This document shows positions 1 to 10,415 of a DNA stretch of 64,000 bases, piece by piece. Position numbers and translations under genes: made by a program. Each line of letters opens with the position of its first letter. The stretch's first letter is position 1. A model generated the notes under the pieces. It searched no databases and was not told the origin of the DNA. It was given only the letters and a program-made list of their open reading frames with translations. Source of the DNA: Pseudomonas sp. AB6 (GTDB taxonomy: Bacteria; Pseudomonadota; Gammaproteobacteria; Pseudomonadales; Pseudomonadaceae); assembly GCF_034314105.1 (NCBI RefSeq), contig NZ_JAVIWJ010000001.1:1027501-1091500 (forward strand), read 5' to 3'.

Positions 1-1
1 G

Positions 2-313
2 CTGATGGGGCTGCTGGCTGGCGTTGCGGCGCTGTTTCAAATTTCGCGTCTGGAAGCCGCCGATCCAAACGCGGGCTCTGGCTTGGAGTTGCAAGTGATC
101 GCTGCGGTTGTCATTGGCGGTACTAGTTTGATGGGTGGCCGTGGATCAGTGATCAGTACCTTCTTCGGCGTCTTGATTATTTCGGTACTGGCCGCCGGGT
201 TAGCGCAAATCGGCGCTACCGAGCCAACTAAACGCATTATTACCGGCGCGGTGATAGTCATCGCAGTGGTGCTTGATACCTACCGCAGCAACCGCGCACG
301 TAGGCAAGCTTGA
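2..313 (+). CDS. rbsC: Ribose ABC transporter permease RbsC, C-terminal part
   Basis: About 103 C-terminal residues of an inner-membrane permease of the ribose/xylose ABC importer family; the gene begins before the window. Visible are a hydrophobic segment rich in Ala, Val and Ile, the conserved loop GGTSLMGGRGS typical of this family, and a last membrane segment ending in a basic tail (SNRARRQA). The permease would form the ribose channel with RbsA and RbsB. Its stop codon is one base before the start of rbsR, so the two are cotranscribed. Identification rests on the motif and on the rbs neighbours. Confidence 0.9.
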   Translation: MMGLLAGVAALFQISRLEAADPNAGSGLELQVIAAVVIGGTSLMGGRGSVISTFFGVLIISVLAAGLAQIGATEPTKRIITGAVIVIAVVLDTYRSNRARRQA

Positions 314-314
314 T

Positions 315-1337
315 ATGTCGACTATCAAGGATGTAGCTGCACTGGCGGGGATTTCCTACACAACGGTATCCCATGTTCTGAACAAAACCCGCCCAGTCAG
401 TGACCAAGTGCGGATCAAGGTTGAGGCTGCCATCATTACCCTCGACTATGTGCCCAGCGCCGTCGCCCGGTCGCTCAAGGCCAAGGCGACTTCGACCATT
501 GGCCTGTTGATTCCCAACGGCAGCAACCCGTATTTTGCCGAGCTGGCGCGGGGTATCGAAGACTATTGCGAGCGCAATGGGTTTTGCGTGATTTTATGTA
601 ACGCTGACGACAATCCAGACAAGCAGCGCAGTTACTTGCGTGTACTGCTGGAGAAGCGCGTCGATGGTTTGATCGTCTCTTCTGTGGGGGGCGGTATCGG
701 TATGGACGAAGGATTGTTGGCTGTGCGCACGCCGATGGTGGTGGTCGACCGTGATCTGGAAGGCACTGTAGCTGATTTGGTAAGAATCGATCATGAACTG
801 GGGGCGTATCTGGCCACCTGCCATCTTTTGGAGTTGGGTCATAGGCATATCGCATGTATCTGTGGGCCTGCGAAGACTAGTGTGGCGCAAATGCGCCTTG
901 CTGGTTATCGCCGGGCAATGCTTGAGGCTAAGGTGGCCGTGCCGGATGAATGGGTGGTGGAAAGTGATTTTACTAGTCCGGGCGGATATCAAGCGGCTGT
1001 TGGCTTGTTGGATCACAACCCGCCAACGGCCATTTTTGCGGGTAACGACATGATTGGTTTCGGTGTGTTGCGAGCGGCAGCCGAGCGCAATGTCCATGTG
1101 CCTAGCGACCTGTCAGTGATTGGGTTCGATGACATCCAGATGAGCCGCTTCGTTTATCCGGCACTGACAACGGTCGGACAATCGATTTTGCAACTAGGTG
1201 AAATGGCCGCGCAGATGCTGCTGCGGAGGATCTCAGCGCCAACCGGTACCGCCGTAGAGCAGCGCATCGTTGCTCCTAGCATTGTTATTCGTGAGTCCAC
1301 AGCTGCGCCAACCAAAATTTTCGACGCTTTTCGTTGA
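315..1337 (+). CDS. rbsR: LacI-family ribose operon repressor RbsR
   Basis: A 340-residue LacI/GalR regulator. Residues 3-23 form the N-terminal helix-turn-helix (IKDVAALAGISYTTVSHVLN), followed by the hinge helix (VPSAVARSLK) and a periplasmic-binding-protein-like sugar-sensing core ending near residue 330. I chose ATG 315 because it gives the standard LacI N-terminus (MSTIKDVA) and lies one base after the rbsC stop; a start at 273 would add 14 atypical residues. Position in the rbs operon and family indicate that it represses the operon and responds to ribose or a ribose derivative; ligand specificity is inferred. Confidence 0.9.
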   Translation: MSTIKDVAALAGISYTTVSHVLNKTRPVSDQVRIKVEAAIITLDYVPSAVARSLKAKATSTIGLLIPNGSNPYFAELARGIEDYCERNGFCVILCNADDNPDKQRSYLRVLLEKRVDGLIVSSVGGGIGMDEGLLAVRTPMVVVDRDLEGTVADLVRIDHELGAYLATCHLLELGHRHIACICGPAKTSVAQMRLAGYRRAMLEAKVAVPDEWVVESDFTSPGGYQAAVGLLDHNPPTAIFAGNDMIGFGVLRAAAERNVHVPSDLSVIGFDDIQMSRFVYPALTTVGQSILQLGEMAAQMLLRRISAPTGTAVEQRIVAPSIVIRESTAAPTKIFDAFR

Positions 1338-1375
1338 ACAGATAGCCGCTGAAACAGATTAAAGAGTGCTGACGC

Positions 1376-2296
1376 ATGCAAGCAAACGTAGTGGTAGTAG
1401 GCAGCCTGAACATGGACTTGGTCACTCGGGCAGAACGCTTGCCGCGCGCCGGTGAAACGCTGGCAGGTGAATCGTTCATCACTGTGCCGGGAGGTAAAGG
1501 CGCCAATCAAGCGGTCGCCGCGTCGCGGCTAGGCGCCCACGTTGCGATGGTGGGATGCGTCGGTGAAGACGCTTATGGCGAACAACTGCGTGCCGCGCTA
1601 GTGACTGAGCAGATCGATTGCACAGCGGTGACAACCGCGATCGGTATTTCCAGTGGCGTCGCGCTGATTGTGGTAGACGCCAGTAGTCAGAACGCGATTG
1701 TCATCGTGGCTGGCGGCAACGGTCGATTGACCCCCGAGGTAATGGCGGCCTTTGACGCCAAACTGGCCGAAGCGGACGTGATTATCTGTCAGCTTGAAGT
1801 ACCGATGGATACCGTCGCTTACACCCTCAAGCGCGGTCGAGAACTGGGCAAGATCGTAATCCTCAATCCGGCTCCAGCCACAGGTCCATTACCAACTGCT
1901 TGGTTTCCGATGATCGACTATCTGATTCCCAACGAGAGCGAGGCCGCAGCGTTGAGCGGGCTGGCGGTGGATTCTCTGACATCTGCCGAAAAAGCCGCGA
2001 GCACACTGCTAAAGGCAGGCGTTGCAAGGGTCATCATCACTCTTGGGGCTCAGGGATTGTTGTTTGCTGACGGTCAATGCTTTCAACATTTTCCAGCGCC
2101 CAAGGTCCAACCGGTTGACACCACGGCGGCGGGAGACACCTTCGTTGGTGGTTTCGCAGCGGCTTTGGCGCAGGGCAAGAGCGAGGCGCACGCCATCGAG
2201 TTTGGTCAGATTGCTGCCGCGTTGTCGGTCACGCGGGCGGGAGCACAACCCTCCATTCCCACCTTTAATGACGTCCAGAGTTTCTATCTGCCATGA
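1376..2296 (+). CDS. rbsK: Ribokinase
   Basis: A 306-residue PfkB-family sugar kinase that phosphorylates D-ribose to ribose 5-phosphate with ATP in the cytoplasm. It has the N-terminal GSLNMDLV strand, the substrate-binding [15 protein letters not shown] segment at about residues 39-53, and PfkB signature 2 ([13 protein letters not shown]) with the catalytic base Asp254. Length matches RbsK. The last codons overlap the rbsD start by four bases (ATGA), so the two are translationally coupled. Confidence 0.95.
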   Translation: MQANVVVVGSLNMDLVTRAERLPRAGETLAGESFITVPGGKGANQAVAASRLGAHVAMVGCVGEDAYGEQLRAALVTEQIDCTAVTTAIGISSGVALIVVDASSQNAIVIVAGGNGRLTPEVMAAFDAKLAEADVIICQLEVPMDTVAYTLKRGRELGKIVILNPAPATGPLPTAWFPMIDYLIPNESEAAALSGLAVDSLTSAEKAASTLLKAGVARVIITLGAQGLLFADGQCFQHFPAPKVQPVDTTAAGDTFVGGFAAALAQGKSEAHAIEFGQIAAALSVTRAGAQPSIPTFNDVQSFYLP

Positions 2297-2697
2297 AAAA
2301 GACACCCCTGCTCAATATCGCTCTGTCGCGGGTAATCGCTTCGTTGGGGCATGGCGACATCCTGATGATTGTCGACGCCGGAATGCCGGTGCCGTCGGGC
2401 ATCGAGTTGATCGATCTGGCGCTGACGCCAGGTATTCCCGATTTTGCCAGTGTGTTGCGGATCGTTCTGACAGAAATGCAGGTCGAGAGCCATGTGATTG
2501 CCGAGCAGATGCTGGATAAACAACCTCCGGCGTTAGTCGTTGTTGAGGGTTTGCATCTTCAAGGCGGCTTGGGTCAGCAGTGTTTGGTCAGTCATGAAGA
2601 ACTTAAAAAGCTGAGCCGTTCTGCGCGAGCCATCGTGCGTACCGGTGAATGCCAGCCGTATACCAATATTGCTTTAGTCGCAGGCGTTACCTTCTAA
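2293..2697 (+). CDS. rbsD: D-ribose pyranase RbsD
   Basis: A 134-residue RbsD/FucU family protein that converts beta-pyranose ribose to the furanose form used by ribokinase. His20 in the motif LGHGD is the expected catalytic histidine, and the C-terminus [18 protein letters not shown] is the conserved family end. The start overlaps the rbsK stop (ATGA). Confidence 0.93.
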   Translation: MKKTPLLNIALSRVIASLGHGDILMIVDAGMPVPSGIELIDLALTPGIPDFASVLRIVLTEMQVESHVIAEQMLDKQPPALVVVEGLHLQGGLGQQCLVSHEELKKLSRSARAIVRTGECQPYTNIALVAGVTF

Positions 2698-2701
2698 CGA
2701 G

Positions 2702-2719
2702 GCGTTAAGCGCTTAGCGC
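2702..2719. promoter_or_regulatory. Near-perfect 18-bp palindrome between rbsD and the nucleoside hydrolase gene
   Basis: The sequence GCGTTAAGCGCTTAGCGC reads almost the same on both strands (one mismatched pair). The size and central CG are compatible with a LacI-family operator, so it could be an internal RbsR site, but it could also be a weak RNA hairpin. No experimental basis here. Confidence 0.35.
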
Positions 2720-2739
2720 GTTTGAATAGGGAATTTCAC

Positions 2740-3768
2740 ATGCCACGCTATACCTATTACCTGCAGCAACTTGTTCGGAGTGTCGTGCTTTTGTCCTTAC
2801 TCAGTGTTACCGCTGTGCAGGCGGCCGAAAAACGCAACCTGATCATCGATACCGATCCGGGCGCAGACGACTTAGTGGCGCTGCTTCTGGCATTGGCATC
2901 GCCTGAAGAACTGAACGTACTGGCGATCACCACGGTGGCTGGCAATGTGCGTCTGGATAAAACTTCACGCAATGCCCGGTTAGCCCGCGAATGGGCAGGG
3001 CGCGAAGAAGTGCCGGTCTACGCAGGCGCACCCAAGCCCTTGTTGCGTACGCCGATATACGCTGAGAACATTCATGGTCAAGAAGGCCTGCCTGGTGTTG
3101 CGGTGCATGAGCCCAAGGTGGGGCTGGCCAAAGGCAATGCGGTGGATTATCTGATAGAAACCCTGAGCAAAGCGCCGCCGCACAGTATTACCCTGGCGTT
3201 ACTTGGCCCCGAGACCAATCTGGCGCTGGCATTGGTACAAGCGCCGGAAATTACTCAGGGCATTAAAGAGGTCATTGTCATGGGCGGCGCGCACTTCAAC
3301 GGCGGCAATATCACGCCGGTTGCAGAGTTCAACATGTTTGCCGATCCCCACGCTGCTCAGATAGTGCTGGCCAGCGGCGTCAAGTTGACCTACATCCCGC
3401 TGGACGTCACCCATAAAATTCTCACCAGCGAGCTGCGGCTTAAGCAGATCGAGGCGTTAAACAATCAGGCGGGCAAATTAGTGGGCGATATTCTTAACGA
3501 ATACGTCAAAGCGGACATGGTGCACTACGGCCTGCCGGGTGGGCCGGTACATGACGCCAGCGTGATTGCTTACTTACTCAAACCTGAGCTGTTCTCCGGT
3601 AAGCAAGTCAATCTGACTATCGACAGTCGCGAGGGTATTACGTTCGGCCAGACCGTGGTTGACTGGTACGACACGCTCAAACAAGACAAAAACGTATTCT
3701 GGGTTGAGAACGGCGATGCCCAAGGTTTTTTTGATCTGCTGACTACGCGACTGGGTCGTTTGAAGTAA
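2740..3768 (+). CDS. Secreted inosine/uridine-type nucleoside hydrolase
   Basis: A 342-residue member of the IunH (nucleoside N-ribohydrolase) family, which cleaves ribonucleosides into base and ribose. Residues 1-28 form a signal peptide (hydrophobic core and AVQA cleavage site), so it probably acts in the periplasm. The hallmark calcium-binding DTDPGADD lies at residues 37-44; a later HDASVIAYL segment matches the second conserved block. ATG 2740 follows AGGGA by about eight bases; an upstream TTG at 2722 is less likely. Placed after rbsD, it would feed periplasmic ribose to the rbs transporter. Confidence 0.88.
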   Translation: MPRYTYYLQQLVRSVVLLSLLSVTAVQAAEKRNLIIDTDPGADDLVALLLALASPEELNVLAITTVAGNVRLDKTSRNARLAREWAGREEVPVYAGAPKPLLRTPIYAENIHGQEGLPGVAVHEPKVGLAKGNAVDYLIETLSKAPPHSITLALLGPETNLALALVQAPEITQGIKEVIVMGGAHFNGGNITPVAEFNMFADPHAAQIVLASGVKLTYIPLDVTHKILTSELRLKQIEALNNQAGKLVGDILNEYVKADMVHYGLPGGPVHDASVIAYLLKPELFSGKQVNLTIDSREGITFGQTVVDWYDTLKQDKNVFWVENGDAQGFFDLLTTRLGRLK

Positions 3769-3820
3769 CACAGCTGGTTTCCTGAATGCGGTCGGCGAAA
3801 ATGTCGTTGGCTAGCGACCT

Positions 3821-4015
3821 TTACTCATCAGTGTGTCCCGCCGGGTATCTCTCGAAAACTTGGCTGATAAATACTTGGGCGCTTTCGGTGCCCAGTTCTT
3901 TAACCAGCAGGTCTATGCCGATAATTGCCATTTCTTCGGCGCTACCGGGGCTATACGAGCATTGTCCCTGAGGCCATTTGGCCTTGATGTCAGCGTCGAT
4001 TGATACGATTGCCAT
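3821..4015 (-). CDS. Small hypothetical protein
   Basis: A 64-residue reading frame on the minus strand between the nucleoside hydrolase and the next plus-strand gene. It has a balanced, soluble composition and two Ile/Val-rich segments, but no motif I recognise. A GAG triplet eight bases before the ATG is a poor ribosome site. An overlapping plus-strand frame is less protein-like. Existence is uncertain. Confidence 0.4.
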   Translation of the reverse strand: MAIVSIDADIKAKWPQGQCSYSPGSAEEMAIIGIDLLVKELGTESAQVFISQVFERYPAGHTDE

Positions 4016-4141
4016 TTCTATCTCATTGATTCCAAAAAAAGGCTCGCGCAGCTATTTCGCAGCAATACCGCACGCTAAAGCGGGTCAGTAAAGCATCTTG
4101 ACCATCATTTGACACTCAGACTTAGGCATGAAGCGAGGTTC

Positions 4142-4483
4142 ATGCCAGACTTATTGAAAAGTTATGAGGTTGCCGACGTGCAAATTAATCTGAACAACCC
4201 TGCCAGTTTCACTTTAGATGCCGTGCGCCAACTGATCGCCGCAGGCAACGATGATGTTCACAACCAATTGCGCGTGACCAAGACCGGTAGCGCTTATATC
4301 TCGTCGTCGGCGGTAGGCGGTGTCGATATAGACGGCTTGCTGTTCCGCCTCGAAACATGGTCGGCGGGCTCCGGATGTGTAGGACCTATCCCCGCCAGCG
4401 ATGCGGTGTGGGTCATGCAGATATTCAATGCGCTGAAGGACAATTGGGCTAATCCAAGGTTTGATTATGTGGATGTGTATTGA
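4142..4483 (+). CDS. Conserved hypothetical protein
   Basis: A 113-residue soluble protein with no signal peptide or known domain that I recognise. Residues 1-70 suggest mixed alpha/beta structure and the C-terminus is aromatic (FDYVDVY). ATG 4142 is preceded by AGCGAGG; a TTG at 4109 would add 11 residues. It stands alone between two small genes. Confidence 0.6.
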   Translation: MPDLLKSYEVADVQINLNNPASFTLDAVRQLIAAGNDDVHNQLRVTKTGSAYISSSAVGGVDIDGLLFRLETWSAGSGCVGPIPASDAVWVMQIFNALKDNWANPRFDYVDVY

Positions 4484-4569
4484 ACACGTTTAGACACGAT
4501 TGGATTGCGCGTCGGATAACCGGCTGAGGCAGACTCCCACCGAAAACCGTTTATTAGAAAGGAGGTTAT

Positions 4570-4881
4570 ATGCCTTGGAAGTTCGCACCGTTGGGGTGTC
4601 TCATCGCCGCAGCCGCACTGGCCGGGTGCAGCACTCAACCAGAACCGGTTCAGGCACCGGAAGCTGAGGTTGGGCACAGCAACTGCAACGCTGCCGCCGC
4701 TAATTTCGCGGTCGGCAAGAAAGCATCCCCCGAACTGTTGGAGCAGGCTCGGATCAAGGCCGGGGCCTGGAGCGTTCGATTGCTAAAGCCCGATACCATC
4801 GTGACGCTGGATTACCGTTCGGACCGTTTGAATCTCAATGCCGATGACTTGGCGACAATTAATCGCGTCAATTGCGGCTAA
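4570..4881 (+). CDS. I78-family peptidase inhibitor-like lipoprotein
   Basis: A 103-residue lipoprotein precursor: hydrophobic leader ending in the lipobox LAGC (Cys20), so the mature protein should be lipid-anchored in the periplasm. The rest matches the MEROPS I78 inhibitor pattern: a short helix with ELLEQAR, then a strand pair with VTLDYRSDRLN and a C-terminal Cys (RVNCG). Family members inhibit serine peptidases; the target here is unknown. A strong Shine-Dalgarno (AAAGGAGG) precedes the ATG. A terminator follows. Confidence 0.8.
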   Translation: MPWKFAPLGCLIAAAALAGCSTQPEPVQAPEAEVGHSNCNAAAANFAVGKKASPELLEQARIKAGAWSVRLLKPDTIVTLDYRSDRLNLNADDLATINRVNCG

Positions 4882-4911
4882 TGCTGGACGGGGCGCTTCT
4901 GTTTTGCCCAT

Positions 4912-4942
4912 AAAAAACCCCGTCACGTGGACGGGGTTCTTC
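4912..4942. terminator. Bidirectional terminator between I78 lipoprotein and cold-shock genes
   Basis: A seven-bp GC-rich stem, CCCCGTC/GACGGGG with loop ACGTG, is flanked by an A-run on the left and TTCTTC on the right. It can serve the convergent genes on both sides. Confidence 0.8.
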
Positions 4943-4970
4943 ACAAACTCAAGAGCTTGGCTCGGGCAGA

Positions 4971-5183
4971 TTACTCGCCGCGAACCTGAGCAGCTTGCAT
5001 GCCCTTCTGGCCTTTCTCAGCCACGAACGAAACGGTCTGGCCTTCTTTCAGACTTTTGAAACCGTCGCTTTCGATAGCTTTGAAGTGTACGAACAGGTCG
5101 TCACCGCCACCCTGAGGAGTGATAAAGCCGAAGCCTTTTTCATCGTTGAACCATTTTACGGTGCCGGTTTGGCGATTAGACAT
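4971..5183 (-). CDS. capB: CspA/CapB-family cold-shock protein
   Basis: A 70-residue single cold-shock domain that binds single-stranded RNA and DNA and acts as an RNA chaperone. It contains RNP1 (KGFGFI) and RNP2 (LFVHF). The start ATG 5183 gives [17 protein letters not shown], the usual N-terminus, with GGAG about eight bases upstream; the longer frame to 5243 is 5' leader. It closely resembles Pseudomonas CapB/CspA, and the exact symbol is a naming choice. The upstream leader (about 5184-5330) is long, as is usual for cold-shock mRNAs. Confidence 0.93.
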   Translation of the reverse strand: MSNRQTGTVKWFNDEKGFGFITPQGGGDDLFVHFKAIESDGFKSLKEGQTVSFVAEKGQKGMQAAQVRGE

Positions 5184-5337
5184 GGTGTATCTCCAAGAAC
5201 ATAATTTTTCAGTAGTACTGTGCTGCTCAGGCCAACTGGGCACACCGAGGTATCATAGTCGAAATGTTTGGGTGTAGAGCGTTTTCGCACCATTGTTTAC
5301 ACACGCAATACACCTTAGGTAGGAGGCATTCCTGTTG

Positions 5338-5364
5338 AAAGCCCCGATCTACGGGGCTTTTACC
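5338..5364. terminator. Intrinsic terminator hairpin
   Basis: Nine-bp inverted repeat AAAGCCCCG/CGGGGCTTT with loop ATCTA. The stem's own A and T tracts allow it to work on both strands; on the minus strand it would end the 5462-5767 gene. Confidence 0.65.
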
Positions 5365-5461
5365 CCATTTAGACAGCTTTAAAAAAATCCACTTTCGCTG
5401 TAAAAAAGTGAAAAAAAGCTATAAATCGGTCGGGTATTGCTCCTTTCGACCGCTAAATATT

Positions 5462-5767
5462 CTATTTTCGCGGGCACGCCGTATCGACTTCTTTCAGCAA
5501 CTTCGCACGTGCAGCGCGGCCTGTTTCCGTTTGGTCATCAAGTGCCTTCATTTCGGCGGGGCTGAGTTTTTTCTCGGCGGTATCCGCCCCGCAGTCACAA
5601 TGCGCCTGAGCTGAGGCCTGGCCGAGATTTTTGCTAGCAATACCAACGCAGTCATTAACGAATTGAGCGCGTCCACCACCTGGCCAAACGGCTTGAGCGG
5701 CGTGAGCGGCTAAAGGCAGCAGCATCGCGAGGGACGCGGCGAGGGTGAATAAGCGATAAGCGCGCAT
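5462..5767 (-). CDS. Small secreted cysteine-containing protein of unknown function
   Basis: A 101-residue exported protein. Residues 1-23 are a signal peptide ending in AAHA. The mature part has four cysteines (two in HCDCG, one in the first helix, one near the C-terminus ACPRK), suggesting two disulfides in the periplasm. ATG 5767 has GGAG eight bases upstream; the frame continues to 5803 without a better start. I do not recognise a family. Confidence 0.75.
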   Translation of the reverse strand: MRAYRLFTLAASLAMLLPLAAHAAQAVWPGGGRAQFVNDCVGIASKNLGQASAQAHCDCGADTAEKKLSPAEMKALDDQTETGRAARAKLLKEVDTACPRK

Positions 5768-6144
5768 GCTTGAATACTCCTTGTGATGAGAGGGGCGTGT
5801 CACAACGTCACCCTATCTCTGAGGGTGATTTACCTCCTCTAGTTCAGTAAACGACTTTTTTCAGTTGTCTTCGGCGATTTGAGTTACATCGAAGCGTCCT
5901 TTATGGACATGTTGTGATAGCATGCGCGGCTGAATATCTAAGAGTGGCGGGTAAATGCTCAGCTGGTCTTTGTAATCGCTTTATTGGCTACATCCCCATT
6001 TTTCACTCCAGTCACTTTGGTTCGGTTAAACGGTTGGCCTTCGGGCTCCTGCCACTGTGAGGCAGGAATACCGCCGAATCTTGTACTGGCTCATCCCAAC
6101 CCACGTGACCTTTGGTAGGGGTCACCACTAGGAGAGGAGGCGCC
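5768..6144 (+). promoter_or_regulatory. Gene-free leader region of thrS with RNA hairpins
   Basis: No protein-like frame is present. Close to thrS are two hairpins: GCC-TTCG-GGC (6037-6046) and TCCTGCC/GGCAGGA with a seven-base loop (6047-6067). These may regulate translation, as the tRNA-mimicking thrS leader does in E. coli, but the similarity is only positional. I could not place a convincing -35/-10 pair. The thrS ribosome site AGGAGAGGAGG is at about 6130-6140. Confidence 0.45.
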
Positions 6145-8067
6145 ATGCCAACCATTACCCTTCCCGACGGTAGTCAGCGTTCGTTCGATCACCCGGTTTC
6201 AGTAGCCGAGGTAGCACTTTCAATTGGTGCGGGCCTGGCTAAAGCCACCGTGGCCGGTAAGGTCAACGGCCAACTGGTCGACGCCAGCGATCTGATTGAA
6301 GGCGATGTAAGCCTGCAAATCATCACCCCCAAGGATCAAGAGGGGCTGGAGATCATTCGCCACTCTTGCGCTCATTTGGTAGGGCATGCAGTCAAGCAGC
6401 TGTACCCAACGGCCAAAATGGTTATTGGGCCCGTGATCGACGATGGCTTCTATTACGATATCGCTTACGAGCGTCCTTTTACGCCTGACGATTTGGCAGC
6501 GATTGAGCAGCGTATGCTGCAACTGATTGAAAAAGATTACGATGTAGTCAAAAAAGTCACCGCACGCGCGGAAGTGATTGAGGTTTTCACTGCTCGCCAC
6601 GAAGACTATAAGCTGCGTCTGGTGGAAGACATGCCCGAGCAACAGACCATGGGCCTGTATTACCACGAAGAATACGTTGATATGTGTCGCGGCCCGCATG
6701 TGCCGAATACACGTTTCCTCAAGTCGTTCAAGCTGACCAAGCTGTCTGGCGCCTACTGGCGTGGCGATGCGAAGAACGAACAGTTGCAGCGCATTTACGG
6801 CACTGCCTGGGCAGATAAAAAGCAACTGGCTTCTTATATACTGCGAATTGAAGAAGCTGAAAAGCGCGATCACCGCAAGATCGGCAAGCGCCTTGGGCTG
6901 TTCCATACCCAAGAAGAAGCGCCGGGCATGGTTTTTTGGCATCCGAACGGCTGGACCCTTTATCAAGTGCTTGAGCAGTACATGCGCAAAGTGCAGCGGG
7001 AAAACGGTTATCTGGAGATTAAAACTCCCCAGGTGGTCGATCGTTCCCTTTGGGAGAAATCCGGTCACTGGGCCAATTACGCCGAAAACATGTTTACCAC
7101 GCAGTCTGAGAACCGCGACTACGCCATTAAGCCGATGAACTGCCCGTGCCATGTGCAGGTATTCAATCAAGGTCTGAAGAGCTATCGCGAATTGCCGATG
7201 CGTTTGGCGGAATTTGGCGCATGCCACCGCAATGAGCCATCAGGTGCTTTGCACGGCATCATGCGGGTACGTGGTTTTACTCAGGATGACGCGCACATCT
7301 TCTGTACTGAAGAGCAAATGCAGGCCGAGTCGGCTGCGTTCATCAAATTAACGCTGGATGTCTATGCGGATTTCGGTTTCAAGGATATCGAACTCAAGCT
7401 GTCGACCCGTCCTGAAAAGCGCGTAGGTTCAGATGATTTGTGGGATCGTGCAGAAAAAGCACTGGCTGCCGCACTCGACATCGCTGGTTTGCCGTATGAT
7501 CTGCAACCCGGCGAGGGAGCCTTTTATGGTCCCAAGATAGAATTTTCGTTGAAAGATTGTCTGGGTAGGGTATGGCAATGCGGTACGTTGCAGCTCGATT
7601 TCAACCTGCCAATCCGCTTGGGTGCCGAGTATGTTTCGGAAGATAACAGCCGCAAGCACCCGGTCATGTTGCACCGTGCAATTCTCGGTTCCTTCGAGCG
7701 TTTCATCGGCATTTTGATCGAGCATTACGAAGGTGCTTTCCCGGCCTGGTTGGCACCTACTCAGGCAGTGATCCTCAATATCACTGATAAACAGGCAGAT
7801 TTTGCCCTTGAAGTAGAAAAAACTCTGTCTGAAAGCGGGTTTCGTGCCAAGTCTGACTTGAGAAATGAAAAGATCGGCTTTAAAATCCGCGAGCATACTT
7901 TGCTCAAGGTTCCTTATCTCTTGGTTATTGGAGATCGAGAAGTCGAAATGCAAACTGTCGCTGTGCGGACACGTGAAGGCGTAGACCTGGGTTCAATGCC
8001 GGTCGCGCAATTCGCTGAATTTCTCGCTCAAGCGGTTTCCCGGCGTGGTCGCCATGATTCGGAGTAA
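6145..8067 (+). CDS. thrS: Threonyl-tRNA synthetase
   Basis: A 640-residue class II aminoacyl-tRNA synthetase that charges tRNA-Thr. It contains the N-terminal TGS domain (from [10 protein letters not shown]), the editing domain with [11 protein letters not shown], the zinc-binding catalytic core (MNCPCHV), motif 2 around CHRNEPSG, and a C-terminal anticodon-binding domain. ATG 6145 with a strong AGGAGG site is preferred over an earlier in-frame start at 6112. It is the first gene of the translation cluster, and its stop overlaps the infC start. Confidence 0.97.
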   Translation: MPTITLPDGSQRSFDHPVSVAEVALSIGAGLAKATVAGKVNGQLVDASDLIEGDVSLQIITPKDQEGLEIIRHSCAHLVGHAVKQLYPTAKMVIGPVIDDGFYYDIAYERPFTPDDLAAIEQRMLQLIEKDYDVVKKVTARAEVIEVFTARHEDYKLRLVEDMPEQQTMGLYYHEEYVDMCRGPHVPNTRFLKSFKLTKLSGAYWRGDAKNEQLQRIYGTAWADKKQLASYILRIEEAEKRDHRKIGKRLGLFHTQEEAPGMVFWHPNGWTLYQVLEQYMRKVQRENGYLEIKTPQVVDRSLWEKSGHWANYAENMFTTQSENRDYAIKPMNCPCHVQVFNQGLKSYRELPMRLAEFGACHRNEPSGALHGIMRVRGFTQDDAHIFCTEEQMQAESAAFIKLTLDVYADFGFKDIELKLSTRPEKRVGSDDLWDRAEKALAAALDIAGLPYDLQPGEGAFYGPKIEFSLKDCLGRVWQCGTLQLDFNLPIRLGAEYVSEDNSRKHPVMLHRAILGSFERFIGILIEHYEGAFPAWLAPTQAVILNITDKQADFALEVEKTLSESGFRAKSDLRNEKIGFKIREHTLLKVPYLLVIGDREVEMQTVAVRTREGVDLGSMPVAQFAEFLAQAVSRRGRHDSE

Positions 8068-8618
8068 TTATTATTAAGCGTGAAATGAGACAAGATAAAC
8101 GAGCTGCACCGAAGGCCCCGATCAACGAGAATATCTCAGCACGCGAGGTTCGGTTAATTGGCGCTGACGGCGAGCAGATTGGCATCGTCTCGATTGATGA
8201 AGCGCTTCGTATTGCTGAAGAAGCCAAGCTCGATCTGGTAGAAATTTCTGCCGACGCAGTACCTCCAGTTTGCCGTGTGATGGATTACGGCAAATCGATC
8301 TTTGAGAAGAAGAAGCAGGTTGCTGCAGCGAAGAAGAACCAGAAGCAGGTCCAGGTAAAAGAAATCAAGTTTCGTCCAGGGACGGAGGAAGGGGATTACC
8401 AGGTAAAACTGCGCAACCTGGTACGTTTCCTGAGTGATGGGGACAGGGCCAAGGTGTCGTTAAGATTCCGTGGTCGTGAGATGGCCCACCAGGAGCTGGG
8501 GATGGAATTGTTGAAGCGGGTTGAAGGTGACTTGCTTGAATACGGTTCGGTCGAACAGCATCCTAAGATGGAAGGACGCCAACTGATTATGGTCATCGCC
8601 CCGAAAAAGAAGAAGTAA
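8067..8618 (+). CDS. infC: Translation initiation factor IF-3 with AUU start
   Basis: IF-3 binds the 30S subunit, discriminates start codons and prevents premature subunit joining. The product is about 183 residues, with an N-terminal domain starting near [16 protein letters not shown], a lysine-rich linker ([15 protein letters not shown]) and a C-terminal domain ending in APKKKK. Three ATT codons in a row (8067, 8070, 8073) precede ATG 8085. Related Pseudomonas IF-3 proteins begin MIIKREM, which fits ATT 8067, although GGAG at 8061-8064 is better spaced for 8073. The rare start allows IF-3 to control its own translation, as known in E. coli. Confidence 0.93.
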   Translation: MIIKREMRQDKRAAPKAPINENISAREVRLIGADGEQIGIVSIDEALRIAEEAKLDLVEISADAVPPVCRVMDYGKSIFEKKKQVAAAKKNQKQVQVKEIKFRPGTEEGDYQVKLRNLVRFLSDGDRAKVSLRFRGREMAHQELGMELLKRVEGDLLEYGSVEQHPKMEGRQLIMVIAPKKKK

Positions 8619-8677
8619 CCACCAGGGCACGGCAGGCCTTACGGTTATGTTTATCAACTGAATGCGGAGTACCGAAC

Positions 8678-8872
8678 ATGCCAAAGATGAAAACGAAAAG
8701 TGGTGCAGCTAAGCGGTTTTTGAAAACGGCTAATGGCATCAAGCACAAACACGCTTTTAAGAGCCACATTCTGACCAAGATGTCCACTAAGCGTAAACGT
8801 CAATTGCGCGGTAGCAGCTTGCTGCATCCGTCCGACGTCGCGAAAGTGAAGCGCATGCTGCGTCTTTGCTAA
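8678..8872 (+). CDS. rpmI: 50S ribosomal protein L35
   Basis: A 64-residue, strongly basic protein ([14 protein letters not shown] start) matching bL35 over its full length. It belongs to the infC-rpmI-rplT operon, where in enterobacteria L20 represses translation of L35 and L20. Confidence 0.97.
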   Translation: MPKMKTKSGAAKRFLKTANGIKHKHAFKSHILTKMSTKRKRQLRGSSLLHPSDVAKVKRMLRLC

Positions 8873-8900
8873 TCCTGGTCAAGAATAGAGGAAGTAACTC

Positions 8901-9257
8901 ATGGCTCGTGTAAAGCGTGGCGTTGTCGCCCGTAAACGTCACAAAAAAATTCTGAAACTTGCTAAAGGCTACTACGGCGCGCGTTCACGCGTATTCCGTG
9001 TTGCCAAACAAGCGGTAATCAAGGCAGGCCAATACGCCTACCGTGACCGTCGTCAGAAAAAACGTCAGTTCCGCGCTCTGTGGATTGCTCGTATCAACGC
9101 TGGTGCTCGTGTTAACGGTCTGTCTTACAGCCGTTTCATCGCCGGTCTGAAAAAAGCCTTCATCGAGATCGACCGTAAGGTTCTGGCTGATCTGGCTGTG
9201 AACGAAAAAGCTGCGTTTGCTGCGATTGTCGAGAAAGCTAAAGCCACTTTGGCCTAA
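8901..9257 (+). CDS. rplT: 50S ribosomal protein L20
   Basis: A 118-residue basic protein ([16 protein letters not shown] start) matching bL20, an early 23S rRNA assembly protein and, in enterobacteria, autoregulator of its operon. It starts 28 bases after rpmI with a GAGGAAG ribosome site. Two strong hairpins follow before pheS. Confidence 0.97.
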   Translation: MARVKRGVVARKRHKKILKLAKGYYGARSRVFRVAKQAVIKAGQYAYRDRRQKKRQFRALWIARINAGARVNGLSYSRFIAGLKKAFIEIDRKVLADLAVNEKAAFAAIVEKAKATLA

Positions 9258-9270
9258 GTCCCCGACAATC

Positions 9271-9297
9271 ACTGAGCCCGGTTTCCGGGCTTAGTGT
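9271..9297 (+). promoter_or_regulatory. Stem-loop after rplT, possible attenuator partner
   Basis: A 12-bp stem (with one G-T and one A-T closing the centre) CACTGAGCCCGG/CCGGGCTTAGTG with loop TTT. There is no T-run after it, so it is not a simple terminator. Together with the following hairpin it forms a tandem structure upstream of pheS. Confidence 0.55.
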
Positions 9298-9307
9298 TAA
9301 ACGTCAT

Positions 9308-10379
<1,072 letters not shown>

Positions 10380-10415
10380 GTCGCACGTTCGTAACGAATC
10401 TTTCAGGAGAGCAGG

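Noticed and set aside
3786..3971. A 61-codon plus-strand frame after the nucleoside hydrolase
   Set aside because: Serine-rich with no ribosome site; the opposite-strand frame is more protein-like, though also uncertain.
6220..7227. A 335-codon open frame antisense to thrS
   Set aside because: It lies wholly opposite a highly conserved gene, has no ribosome site, and its composition (many Cys, His, Leu from reverse codons) is that of a shadow frame.
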